The notes under the pieces were generated by a model that made no database searches, was not told where the DNA came from, and worked only from the letters and a program-made list of their open reading frames with translations. From Amphimedon queenslandica (Eukaryota; Porifera; Demospongiae; Haplosclerida; Niphatidae), in the NCBI RefSeq assembly GCF_000090795.2, contig NW_003546265.1:80129-103666 (forward strand): DNA of 23,538 nt, written 5' to 3'. Below, piece by piece: positions 8,964 through 19,211 of this stretch. The stretch's first letter is position 1. Each line of letters begins with the position of its first letter. The position numbers and the translations under genes are program-made.

Positions 8964-11900
8964 TCATTGTGGTGGGTTGCCATAGCGAGGATCAGGAGGA
9001 GAGTGACGTCTCATGTGACCCTGTCCAGTGGGTTGGGTCCCTCCCCCCTGACCCCCCTGTCCACCCTGACCCGAAGGATTACCAACGTTTGAGCTCTGAG
9101 AGGAAGACGGAGGCAAACCATGATAACCAGTCCCAGTGATAAAAAAATTGCTCCCAGCCCCATAATATTGGGAGGTATCATAGCGCTGGCCTGGGGCCCC
9201 AGGATACTGAGAGGTATAACCAGCAGTGGGTGTGGTCGTATATCCCATTGTTGAATAAGGGGAGGGGTGTGGCTGACCAAATATGGAAGCCTGAGTTGTA
9301 ATACCCTGCGGAGGATGAGAGCTTGATGAAGCAGTGAAAGGGAGCGAGCTCACGTAAGGACCAGGGCTTGACGAGAGAGAGCGGGGCATACGATACCCGG
9401 TCCCTCCCACCTGAGGCATTCCGCCGCTGACCATGGAGTGAGTCTGATAAGCAGAGTGAGAGTCCACGGGCTGGTAGCCGTGACGCTGCATGTCAGTGTA
9501 ATTCCCGGGCAGGGTATGATGACCCATCATGTACCCCGGGGGAGTATTGTATGGTATCCCTGGGGTACCAGGGATTGAGGTTCTGTACGCCATGCGAGAG
9601 GAGGAGCTGGACAGTGGGAGGGGCCTAGTAGGTGTGTCAGAATCTGACGAGGTGTAAGTGGGTGTGGCCACAGAAGTTGTAGTGGATTCAGTCGTTGTGC
9701 TATCGGTGTCGACGTTACGAGAGGTGTAGTTAATCGGAGGGACCTCCGGTCTTGCAGTAATATCGTGAAAAGGCTAAGATATACAGTAAAAGGTGGATAA
9801 ACATGTACATCATCTAATGAAAGGATTCACCTTAGATCCATCGGCAAAGACTTCATCACCATGATAGGACCTCAGTGTTGTACCCACTCCACCAGTCCTT
9901 ATTGAAGAAGGAACCTAAAGTGAAAATAAACAAGTACAATAAATAAACATGTAAAATAAATATATTTAATAAACAAAGTAATAGTAATAGTAATGGGGCT
10001 AACATAGGAGGATCCAGATCTAAGCTTCTTGTTCTGGATATGAAGCTCTTGTATTGTTCTCTTGTGGTCTGCTATCTCACTCTCTAGGCCTAACTTCTCC
10101 TCTTCCAAATCTTTGAGCTAATAATAAAAGAGCATGTCAATAAAGTGCCCAGGCCGTCAAAACTAACTTTCTCTTCAAGGTCTCCGACTTGAAGGTTGTC
10201 ACGCTTGCTCTCTGCCAGTGCATATTTGTACTGAGCCTCTTCAAGCATTTGCTAAGAGAGAGAGAGAGAGAGAGAGAAAGAGAAGTTAATTTCTTTTCTC
10301 CTTTATGTGTGTAGGTGTGTAATATAAACAAGGGATAGCACTGGATTGCAATATCAAATATATTCCCCCTCTTCACTATCAAATTAGCTTAAGGGCATTG
10401 TATTAATACTATAGGATATTGATCAATTGTTATTATTATTACAAACTCCAACACATTACTTGTATGTATTATGTACACTATAGTAAGTTAGTAAGCAACA
10501 TTGATGCACAATTTGTGTGTGTGTGTGCGTGCGTGTGTGTGTGTGTGAATGTGTGTGTGTGTGCGTGTGTGTCTGTGTCTATTACCTTAAGCCTATCTAT
10601 TTGTGCATCTTTATTCTCCATTTGGGTCATGTAGTACGATACATCCTATTTAGTAAAGAGAGAGAGTGAGGGTAAGAGGGAGAAAGGGAAATACACACAA
10701 AATTAGCAGCTGCTACTACAGTGAACTCCAAAGCTGTCTCATCTCCAGGCATGCGTGCAATTAGTACTATTATTAGTCATCATATTTACTTTAATTTCTG
10801 ACGAGCTACCGCTGTTACGTCTAGCATTATCCAGCTGGTCCTTGAGAGCCATCTTATCCTGCAATAGAGTCTGAGTGTACAGACTACTGTCATCAAGTCT
10901 ACTCTGAAGTCCCTCTATAATGGGTAAAGAAAGGAAGCAATAATCATAATAGAAGCAGTAGTATTATAGATGAAAATAGAAGAGGATTAGTATTAGAAAA
11001 GGATGCGTAATGGCAAGAGTAGATAATAATTAGAGGAGAGTGTCCTACTGTGCATATACTCCCTGCTTCATCACGGTGTAGAATTGAAGAGTCACATTCC
11101 GGTTATTTCAGTATTTTTGAGTAGTTATTCAGAAATAACTAGCAATAACTACTCAAACTCAATGAAAATACGGAAATATCCTGAATGTGACTCTTCAATT
11201 CTACGCCGTGATGAAGCAGGGGGTATAGGCACAGTAGGACACTCTCCTCTAATTATTATCTACTCTTGGTAATGGTCATATACTGTACCTAGCTCTGCTT
11301 GCTTCTCAATCAATTTCTGACAGCTCTCATCAGCTTGAGTCAACGCCTCCCTCTTCTCATTTCTCTCTCTCTCCACCTGCCCCTGGAGCTCGTCTATCAT
11401 CTTGCGAAGGTTCCTTTCCTTCACTTCGTGTTCCTTGCTCAGTGATGAGATCCCAGAGTCAGCCTGGAACAAAAGGAGATGTGAAAATCATTTTTAAAAA
11501 TTGAAAATCATGAATTAAAAATTGATGTAAAGGTAGCACAAGACTGATATGTAATAGATGTAAGCCTAAAAGATCTTCTTACCCGATTTTGTCCGACTCC
11601 AAAGTCAGTCTCGTCAGATCCTTTCTTGGAATCTTGTAAGTCTTTTTGGAGCTGATTAACGGAATCACTCAAAAGACTGCAAAACCTATCCTTGACCTGA
11701 AAGAGAGAGAGAGAGAGAGAGAGATGGAAAGTAAATTGTGTGTATGTGAATGTATAACATTTTATTGTATGCATGTGAATGTATAACATTTTCTTATCAT
11801 ACTGTGTGTGTGTGTGTGTAAACTGTGTAAGTCAATGTTTTAAGTCACTGCAGGAAACAGAAATGATATCAAAGTGCAGCTAATCCCCACGGAATGCAGA

Positions 11901-13411
11901 AGTCATGTACACCAAACACAAAGTTTACACAATCAACAGATACAATCCACTATGGCAGCAGCAAAGATAAGGTCTTCCCCTTTCAACACTATCCACTACA
12001 ACATTTATTTACACCAAGTCAGTCATGCACAGACAGCTATTAGTGATTCTGTAATACACATGCTTTTAAAAAGTTCCCCACTGTAGTGTGTATACATGTA
12101 TGTTATTACAACTGTTTCTCTCCATCTTACCTGCATGGACTGCTCCATTTTTAAGAGCTGGCGTCTCAGGGCTCCTACATCTCCTCCTTCTTGTGATGCT
12201 GTGATGGAGTCCAGCTGGCCTCTAAGGAGCTCTATCTTCTCATTCTTTTGATCTATGACCTCCTCCAACTGATTCACTTTCTAAAGGAAATAACAAAGTA
12301 AAATAGAGAGCCACAAAGTGTACATGATGTATATCTGTACATGTACATGTACATCTACGTATGTGCATTCACATTTTAAAATTAAAATAAGTTTAGTCTC
12401 TTTATAAAAGTGCTAAATAAGGAGATGCTACTGCGTGTATATGAATAACACGAGCATTGATTACAACTTCCTAAATGATAACAAGGACTGAAAGCAATGC
12501 CACAGCATGCATAAAAAGCAAAACAATCCACAATACACTCATTCACATACACATACATGTACATGTACACATACACGTACATGTACATGTACACATACAT
12601 GTACATGTACATGTATGTGTACATAGACATGCTGAATGTACAGGAGGTACATGTAAATACATGTACAGTATATGAGGCATAATGTACACAATGGTATATG
12701 TACAAATGAAGGAAGAAAATGAAACCACTACTGCATGTACACTGAAAGTACAGGCTGCTGAGTTGTATATCTTTCCCTTAAAATGATCAACCACCAAAAG
12801 GTACAATACCATTGATACAGGAAGGAAGGGCCTGGAGCTGGAGGGAGGGTAGTACCCTTATTACCAGGTGGTAGTTATGTCACCATTTGTATGCTATACC
12901 TAATGTAAATCTTATTAAGAAAACAATTCCCATCTTTGGTGTGAAGGAGCTTTTGATCAATGGGGCTTCGTAAAATACCCACTACCCGCCTGAATAATCT
13001 ATAGACAAGTGTCTCCTTTCTCTGTGACACTCCTAGTTCTATTATACTATGTCTTTGTTGGACTCAAACACAAGAATTTGTTAATGAGGAAAGACAATGA
13101 CACAATAAATTTATATTATAACAACATGGGTCATTAGTGAATAACTGAGTCATGTTGTGTACAGGAAAATTAAAAGGACACAACTACACAGAGACAGCAG
13201 TCATGACGTAATGCTTTTTAAAATATGCACTGTTGGACACACATCCTTTTAACTGAGTAAGCACTATACATATATAGACACACAGTATGTGAAAGCACAA
13301 GTATTATGACAAAAAGCCCAAAATAATTAGAAACACAAATACTGTCAGTATTACAATATGCCTTTTATTTCTAATTACAATATAAATGTCATTAGGCAAG
13401 TATGTTGAAAG

Positions 13412-13507
<96 letters not shown>

Positions 13508-14277
13508 GGAGAGTTTAAAGGGTACAATAGGTCAATGGACATGAATCATTACTAGGAGTACTTTCCATACAAGAGAGATAACAATGTCAAATATGGTCCA
13601 AAATACCCCCTAAACCTTATCATTAATTAATTAAGGCAGACACAAGAGACAATAACTGTTCTTCAGACAGATGCTGATGTACATGCATGCCCACAGCATA
13701 AATCTACTAGTCATCATCGCAATGTCATGGATATTAGTACTCTATCCCTTCCCTTCATTCTTATGTACAGTACTTCTTTTCTTACCACTGCTTCTCTGTA
13801 ACTAGTGGGTCCTTTCTTTGTCATATTATCCAGCGTCTTCTTCAGATCCGTATTCTCTTTCATGAGCGTTTCCAGTATTTGTTTAGAAGGCCCTGGAATG
13901 AAAGGGCTTTGCTGTGATTGTTGGGAGTGGGTCCGAAGAGGAGGGTTCCCCGATGAAGAGGGCAGACTACTGAACTGAGACGTCTTGAGTTTCTTCTCGA
14001 GATTAGAGGATCGGTTCTCCAAACGAACAACTGCAAGCTCCAGTCTCTTGTTCTTGTCTTGTAAAGAGTCAGCTGCCTCAGTTTTTTCTTGTAAAAGACG
14101 AGCTAACTCATTCACGCCCAGAAGTCGACAGTTCAAGAGAGCATTTTGTTTACGAAGTGAGTTGCATTCTTTACGGAGTTCCTCTGCTGTCATTGAGGAT
14201 ACTTTAGGCTCTTCATTGCTTGAGGTGTGAGTAGGACTGACATTAAGCTGCTGCTGCTGTTGTTCAGTCATTGCCAT
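8964..14277 (-). CDS. coiled-coil protein with long disordered Pro/Ser/Gly/Tyr tail
   Basis: Exons (minus): 14277-13786, 12280-12131, 11696-11583, 11463-11289, 10914-10790, 10645-10586, 10251-10168, 10117-10004, 9914-9831, 9773-8964; 735 aa, all phases agree. A short poly-Gln N-terminus leads to heptad-type helices: [17 protein letters not shown], then [71 protein letters not shown]. Interspersed Ser/Pro linkers break the coil. Residues ~467-735 are low complexity, rich in Pro, Ser, Gly, Tyr, Thr and Gln, including [11 protein letters not shown], and end in RYGNPPQ. No enzyme or known globular domain is visible. The general plan (segmented coils, charged ERERNEKRE segment, Pro-rich tail) is loosely like TNIP/optineurin-type adaptors, but I cannot establish that. 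Probably a cytosolic scaffold. Introns carry a MITE and several microsatellites. Confidence 0.82.
10254..10283 (-). repeat. (CT)n microsatellite forming the polypyrimidine tract before exon 7
   Basis: On the minus strand the (CT)n run ends in TCTCTTAG, directly at the acceptor of exon 7 (10251) of the coiled-coil gene. Confidence 0.7.
10514..10580. repeat. (GT)n microsatellite
   Basis: Interrupted GT dinucleotide run inside the coiled-coil gene intron, starting within a few bases of the exon 6 donor at 10585. Confidence 0.85.
11014..11268. mobile_element. 255-bp MITE-like element with full-length inverted repeat
   Basis: The whole element is a near-perfect inverted repeat: CAAGAGTAGATAATAATTAG at 11014 pairs with its exact complement ending at 11268, and the arms continue for over 100 bp with few mismatches to a short loop around 11130-11150. 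It is flanked on both sides by the 7-bp direct repeat GTAATGG (11007-11013, 11269-11275), which looks like a target-site duplication. There is no coding capacity, so it is non-autonomous. It lies in the intron between exons 4 and 5 of the coiled-coil gene. The transposase superfamily is not assignable with confidence. Confidence 0.85.
11703..11725 (-). repeat. (CT)n microsatellite forming the polypyrimidine tract before exon 3
   Basis: On the minus strand the run leads into TTTCAG at the exon 3 acceptor (11696) of the coiled-coil gene. A short (TG)n run at 11803-11819 and a 29-bp direct duplication near 11746-11800 lie in the same intron. Confidence 0.7.
12540..12632. repeat. (ACATGT)-type self-complementary microsatellite
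   Basis: Variants of ACATGTACATGT and ACACATAC run for about 90 bp. TACATGTA is its own complement, so the tract can form many hairpins. It lies deep in intron 1 of the coiled-coil gene. Confidence 0.8.
13418..13503. repeat. (GA)n microsatellite, about 86 bp
   Basis: Uninterrupted GA dinucleotide for about 43 units, in intron 1 of the coiled-coil gene. It is homopurine/homopyrimidine, so H-DNA and length polymorphism are possible. Confidence 0.95.
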
Positions 14278-14359
14278 ATTATATAGTTTATATCATGAAG
14301 AATATTCCTACTGGCTTTGATTTACACAGGTGTGTGTGTGTGATTTACTAGTTTGATAC

Positions 14360-14413
14360 CTGGAAAAGAGGACCTTAAGTAATTCCAAGAAAGAAAGTGA
14401 CATTTGAACTTAC
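14360..14413 (-). other. candidate 5' UTR intron of the coiled-coil gene
   Basis: On the minus strand ATCAA/GTAAGTTC (donor, 14413) and CTCTTTTCCAG (acceptor, ending 14360) bound 54 bp, the usual intron size here. They lie 83-136 nt upstream of the ATG at 14277. Confidence 0.5.
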
Positions 14414-14656
14414 TTGATTCTTGTTCCAGAAATGTATGTGGGCCCGGGTGTGACGCTGCAGTGTCTTTTATTCGGTATAGGTCGAGCTATTCCCTTACAT
14501 AAACTTATCGAGCGGAGAATAATATAAAGAATGATTGGCGTGTGAAGTGTTGTGTGTTTTAATGTAGACGAGGGGAAGGTCCTGACTAGCCTTGTTTGAT
14601 TGGTCAGACTGCCTTAAACGTTACGTTACGATTACAAAAGGGTCATCCCCACCATC

Positions 14657-14667
14657 CGCCATTTTAA
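14657..14667. promoter_or_regulatory. YY1-like motif
   Basis: CCGCCATTTTA (complement TAAAATGGCGG) matches the core of the YY1 consensus, which is common in promoters of broadly expressed animal genes. It lies about 380 bp upstream of the coiled-coil gene ATG. Confidence 0.35.
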
Positions 14668-14711
14668 AAGGTGTGTTGATAACAAAATTACTGAATTCAG
14701 TATACTTGTAT

Positions 14712-14727
14712 CACGTGCATACACGTG
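14712..14727. promoter_or_regulatory. two CACGTG E-boxes 10 bp apart
   Basis: CACGTG at 14712-14717 and again at 14722-14727. CACGTG is bound by MYC/MAX, USF and MiT/TFE bHLH-zip factors. The 10-bp spacing puts both on the same DNA face. They are upstream of the coiled-coil gene and just past the mannosidase 1 stop. Confidence 0.4.
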
Positions 14728-14777
14728 TCACTTTTCAGCAAAATAAATTAGAATCAAGATGCAATGCATATTATAGC

Positions 14778-17700
14778 TTAGTTAAATTCCACTGTCACGT
14801 TAAAAGTACGGATCATCATTGGAGATAATGATACAGTAAAATCAGGAGCAGTGACAGGAGGGAAATTCATAGGACTAGGAACTAGAAATACATGTACACA
14901 ATCATAATACTCTATACTGTCTGTCTATATGCATACCTGTTTGACCTTCAATTGTCTTCCATTGTAGTCTCTTTATATCAGATAAAGCTACATTACCTCC
15001 TAAACCTAGCTCTGTTACTTCTTTGATTTTAAATGCAACAAATAAATCCTTGAGGTAATTCAAGACACCATCATTATATCCATTAATAATAATAATACTT
15101 ACACTTAGTTTAACAGATGCAGGAGCAGACCACTCTTTAGGATCATCAGATTCAAACTGATGATCCAAACGAAGCAGAATTGTTGATTTATCCAAATACT
15201 CAAGTGTCAGCAAGTGAACATTATCAGGGAGTGCAGTAGATAGTCCACTGTACTGTTAATTAAGATGTAAAACAAGAGAGAAGGAAAGTGACTGAGTACT
15301 TTAAGATTATAGTCTCCTAGTTGGAGTCCATCAGTTGGAGTAAATGCGAGCTCTGGTGTCATCATTAATTCTTCAGCCATCATTCTCTGAGTATATGCTG
15401 ATTCATCAATTGTATCAAGTATCAGTAGATGCTTCCCACGAGTAACCAGACCCTCTCCACTCAGTCCTTTTTCATCTAATGCTTGACCAACCCCACGACC
15501 ATCATCAAAGAGCAAGCGTCTGTGAACCTACGGTGTAAAAATAGTATTAGACTACTCATTCTTGGGTGCTACTCAGAAATTAGTAATGCAGCCAATAAAC
15601 AATACTAGGAATTACTACCAATTCAAATTATACAACGTTTTTGTATGATTGTGTGCCAGGAATGTAAAATTGTTACTCTGGTAATGATCGTACCATTAAT
15701 TCCAAGGATCCATCAGCAAGACTAGAGCCACCTTGTGCTCTATCATTAAGTACAGTGAACTGAGTCTTCTTCTCTTCATCCTGTGCAGTATCATAAAATA
15801 TTATCATTATAAATTACTGCACTGACTTTTATAAATATCCTACTTGTCACCGGATAATAATTTCCAGCAACAGGCTCAGTGTTAAAATAAACAGAGTCAT
15901 GCCTGTAATTTCTTCTGCTCAACGAAATGCTCATGATAAAAATACGAACACAACAGAATCATTTGCATTACATTCTTTTTTGAGATTCTCTTCCGTTTGA
16001 ATCAGTGTAGAATGTTTTGTCAGATTCTAGATCAGTATTAAATACAGAAACGATTTCTTTCCCGTGCAAATCACTACAGAATCTATTATTTACAATTAAC
16101 ATTACATTATATGTACTCAATAGAAATTGGTCCAACTGTGTACTCCAGTTCAATGGCTGGCTTGTTCTTATACAGCCTCACTACCTATAATAATATATTA
16201 CTCAATATCAAAAACATGAGAGCTATTTCACTGACTTGAGAGACCCAAGGAGAAAATACTTGCCTTACTTCAGATAACAGATCACCCTGTTACATTATTA
16301 TAAAAATCTGGCTAAAATTTTTTATGAGTTTTACTTCAACAAGGGACAATTGAGCTGCATTGTCCAAATTTGGTCCAACAGAATATGCCACAGTGTTGTT
16401 AGGGCGGAATATGTATGCACCTGATCTCTATAAAGGCATCAAAAAGCATCAGTGCTTATACACTGTACCTGACTACTGTAGATATTGTTCCCAGCGCTCG
16501 CATTATAAAAACGAAACTGTTGATTGATGTTGCTACTAACACCAGATACAGCATTAATAATCTTTTTAATGTGACCAGTAGATCCATCAAAAGTGACATT
16601 GTAATACTAAATATTAAAGGTATGATTGATCACTGCATGCATCAAACTCTACCTTATTACTGATAGTCACATCTTCATTATCAAGCTTTCTTTTTACACG
16701 TGAAACTTTAGTCTGCCCTATATTGAGTATTACAATATTATACAGTCAAATAGCTTCATACTACAGATACCTAAATTTTGATTCGCACTAGATTTAAAAG
16801 TATACATGGCATAGCCAAGAGGAGGTACATTAGAAACTTGAAGAAATACGTCAAGACCAGCTGTGTTTGTACTGTTAACGTATGCTGAGATTTTCTTAGT
16901 CTCAGGACTTATAGGAACAATCTAAAAAAAATAATAATAATAGTGAATCTGCTTGGTTATATAATTGAGAATAATAGTCATAACGTGTGGAATATTCATT
17001 ACTACCTGTATAGCTACTGTGTTATTGTTAGGATCAGTCACTGATACATCCTCCTTTATTACAGGAATACGTACCATACCAGTATATGGGCGAGCCAATG
17101 AGTTATATACCACCATATTGAACTGTACATTAATGAGAGACTAGTCAGTTGTATAATATTATACTTACATCTCCACCCTCAGTTACTGGACACACACTGA
17201 TGTTAAGATATTCACAGAAACTCAAGTCCATTTTAGGTGCATTAGCTCCTTTAGCTGCAAGATCATTGAGGACAGTCGCCATTACAGAACGACACTCAAC
17301 TTCTCCAATGTGAAGCCTCCTGGCATAATCATCAGCAACATGCTGCTTCTCTGTACCACTGATTCATATTATAATAATAATTATTATTAATAAAATAATT
17401 ATTTTACTTACGTGACAGCATCGTGATGCTGTGCCACACCCATAGCTTGTTCTTCAAAAAGAAGAGAAGATATTTCACTCATTTTTCGTCAAACTTACGC
17501 AGTTTTACTGAAGATGGTCCATTGTCTCCCATTCCATTATGAATTGCTTCCAATTGTTTGCATGCTTGCAAGTGAGCATTACACTGCCTCACGTAACCTT
17601 TCAAAGCAGGTCTGCTGGTGAAATATCCTAAAAAAGGAAATAAAATATAGCAAAATTATTCTATCACCTGTCCAGTAGCTCCATGGGCGGTCAACATATG

Positions 17701-19100
17701 GAAGGAAATCACTGTTTTTTGTAGGCCAGACCGTGTCCTCATCATGAAGCGACTTTAAGTACAAAGATGGCGTGGAGTATAACAAGTTTAGTGATCCATT
17801 CTGATATCACCGAAAATCAACAACAATGCATAATTATTGTCTCACTTACCAAGTTGACATATTTGATGAGCTTGTCAATATTAGTGAACCACTTTGCAGC
17901 GTTTTGGTATTGAAAATCAGCTCCCATTGGCACCATTATGTTACGAGTTTTGTAGTGCCTTGCCTATTAGACACTCATGACACATGCTCAAATAATATAC
18001 CATACCATACCTGCTTGCGTGCTTCCTCTATGAAAAGAGCGACTCTTTCTTTGACGTTATTAAAATGCATATCTTCTTCGTCGTCCTAATTTAAAATCAA
18101 ACCATGACGCCATATTTGAATTACTCACGCGCACAGTCATGTGCATGAGTATCAACATTCCATAGCTGCGTTATTTTCTTACCATAATGGAAGGATCATT
18201 ACAAGGATCATCAAAACAGAAGCCTTTAGGAGGAAGATAGAGACCATTCAGTATTCCAGTGAAGATGTCAGTGGCAGGACCAAGAGAGGGACTGTTCTGC
18301 CATATCATTTCCATTTCTCTAGTTATCCCACGAATGTATTTCTCAAGGTAGTCCATGCGACAGAAAAAGAAGCCATCAAATCCAAACTATTAAAGAAAGA
18401 TGTTATTACAGCATGCAGGTTTTGACAGTTTTCATAACTGAGTAAACACATGAGCTGCACATGAGCTGTGGAAAGATCTTACCAAAGAGAAAGCAGTGGC
18501 TTGAAAGGAGGAGTGTCCAAAAGGATCAATCTGCCAGCCGATCACCGGACGCACACCAAAAGTATTCGATATGAACCTCAGTCCAATGGACATCTGATCA
18601 ATCATTGCATTGTAATGGACTGTTGCTTCGTCATTCATGCACCATCCGCCGTTAATGAACTCTAACTGACCACTCTGTACTAATTCATGAACCTAAAGGA
18701 AATAAATTGTTATGTATTCTTAATAGTAGATGGTGTTAGTTACTTTTTCTTTTACAGATTCAGTCTGCTTGTTCCACCACTTGGTGAAGAATGCCATTTC
18801 GACATATATAAACTTCCTGTTCTTGTCCATCAAGAGCTGGCTGATGGATGTATCCAAAATATTCTCTACAGATGCATCCTGGACATAGTTAATGGCTAAA
18901 GAATGAAGAAAAAGAGATCGCAACAGTAAAAAGTTTCACAATGGCTGACCTCCGTAATAGTATTCGTCCAGACTCTTCAACCAGCCGACATCATCATGCG
19001 TGTGAGGTATCAAGTGAACGTTGAGGACCTCTCCCTGCAGGAAAGATGGAAAAGAAAAGAGGGCGAAGAGAAGAACAGCTGATAAGAACACAGTTTTCAT
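14778..19100 (-). CDS. lysosomal alpha-mannosidase (GH38), copy 1
   Basis: 24 exons (minus): 19100-18950, 18895-18744, 18692-18483, 18386-18183, 18085-18011, 17963-17850, 17800-17668, 17627-17499, 17451-17412, 17358-17169, 17122-17006, 16921-16771, 16717-16653, 16606-16469, 16427-16335, 16286-16236, 16184-16117, 16082-15972, 15914-15827, 15780-15694, 15527-15300, 15252-15103, 15048-14937, 14881-14778; 986 aa, in frame throughout and near the usual ~1000 aa. Signal peptide [22 protein letters not shown]38 motifs: [12 protein letters not shown] (zinc His35, Asp37), [14 protein letters not shown] (nucleophile Asp157), QHHDAVTGT (zinc His), [26 protein letters not shown], and the C-terminal SPMMIRTF (usually PMEIRTF). 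It cleaves terminal alpha-mannose from N-glycan fragments in the lysosome. It shares a 111-bp promoter with its inverted paralog. Confidence 0.95.
17005..17358 (-). repeat. mannosidase 1 segment near-identical to copy 2 (conversion tract)
   Basis: Exon 10, the 46-bp intron after it and most of exon 11 match 21567-21900 almost base for base in opposite orientation, including an intron identical at all 46 positions. Exons 9 and 12 on either side are clearly diverged. Confidence 0.85.
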
Positions 19101-19211
19101 CTCGGCTAGCTACAAGCAAGCTCAGCGCAACTTTAGTTAATTAACTATTTTAAATAGTTAGATAACTGTAGCAATAACCATGAATAAATATCAGCATAGG
19201 CCTAGATGAAC
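19101..19211. promoter_or_regulatory. shared bidirectional promoter of the two mannosidases
   Basis: Only 111 bp separate the two divergent ATGs (19100 minus, 19212 plus), so both promoters and leaders must fit here. It holds two overlapping palindromes: TAGTTAATTAACTA (19134-19147) and TAACTATTTTAAATAGTTA (19142-19160). The AT-rich core TTTTAAATA may work as a TATA-like element on either strand. Confidence 0.6.

Larger units (their letters stand above)
12281..13785 (-). other. 1.5-kb first coding intron of the coiled-coil gene
   Basis: Bounded by donor GTAAGA (13785) and acceptor CCTTTAG. It contains the ACATGT tract (12540-12632) and a long (GA)n run (13418-13503). No additional exon was found: the flanking exons join in phase 0 and the open frames inside are repeat-driven. 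Confidence 0.65.
14278..14777. other. intergenic region: coiled-coil gene promoter and mannosidase 1 3' flank
   Basis: About 500 bp between two minus-strand genes. It contains a (GT) run near 14331, a likely 5' UTR intron (14360-14413), a YY1-like motif (14657-14667) and paired CACGTG sites (14712-14727). No supported gene was found in it. Confidence 0.55.

Noticed and set aside
9011..9280. Second minus-strand frame within the last coiled-coil exon
   Set aside because: Shadow of the low-complexity tail; it does not connect in phase to the preceding exons.
12382..12812. Open frames with Met/Tyr/Cys or His/Val repeats
   Set aside because: They are translations of the ACATGT microsatellite inside an intron.
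18141..18425. Plus-strand open frame within mannosidase 1
   Set aside because: Antisense to mannosidase exon 4, whose GH38 sequence is unmistakable.
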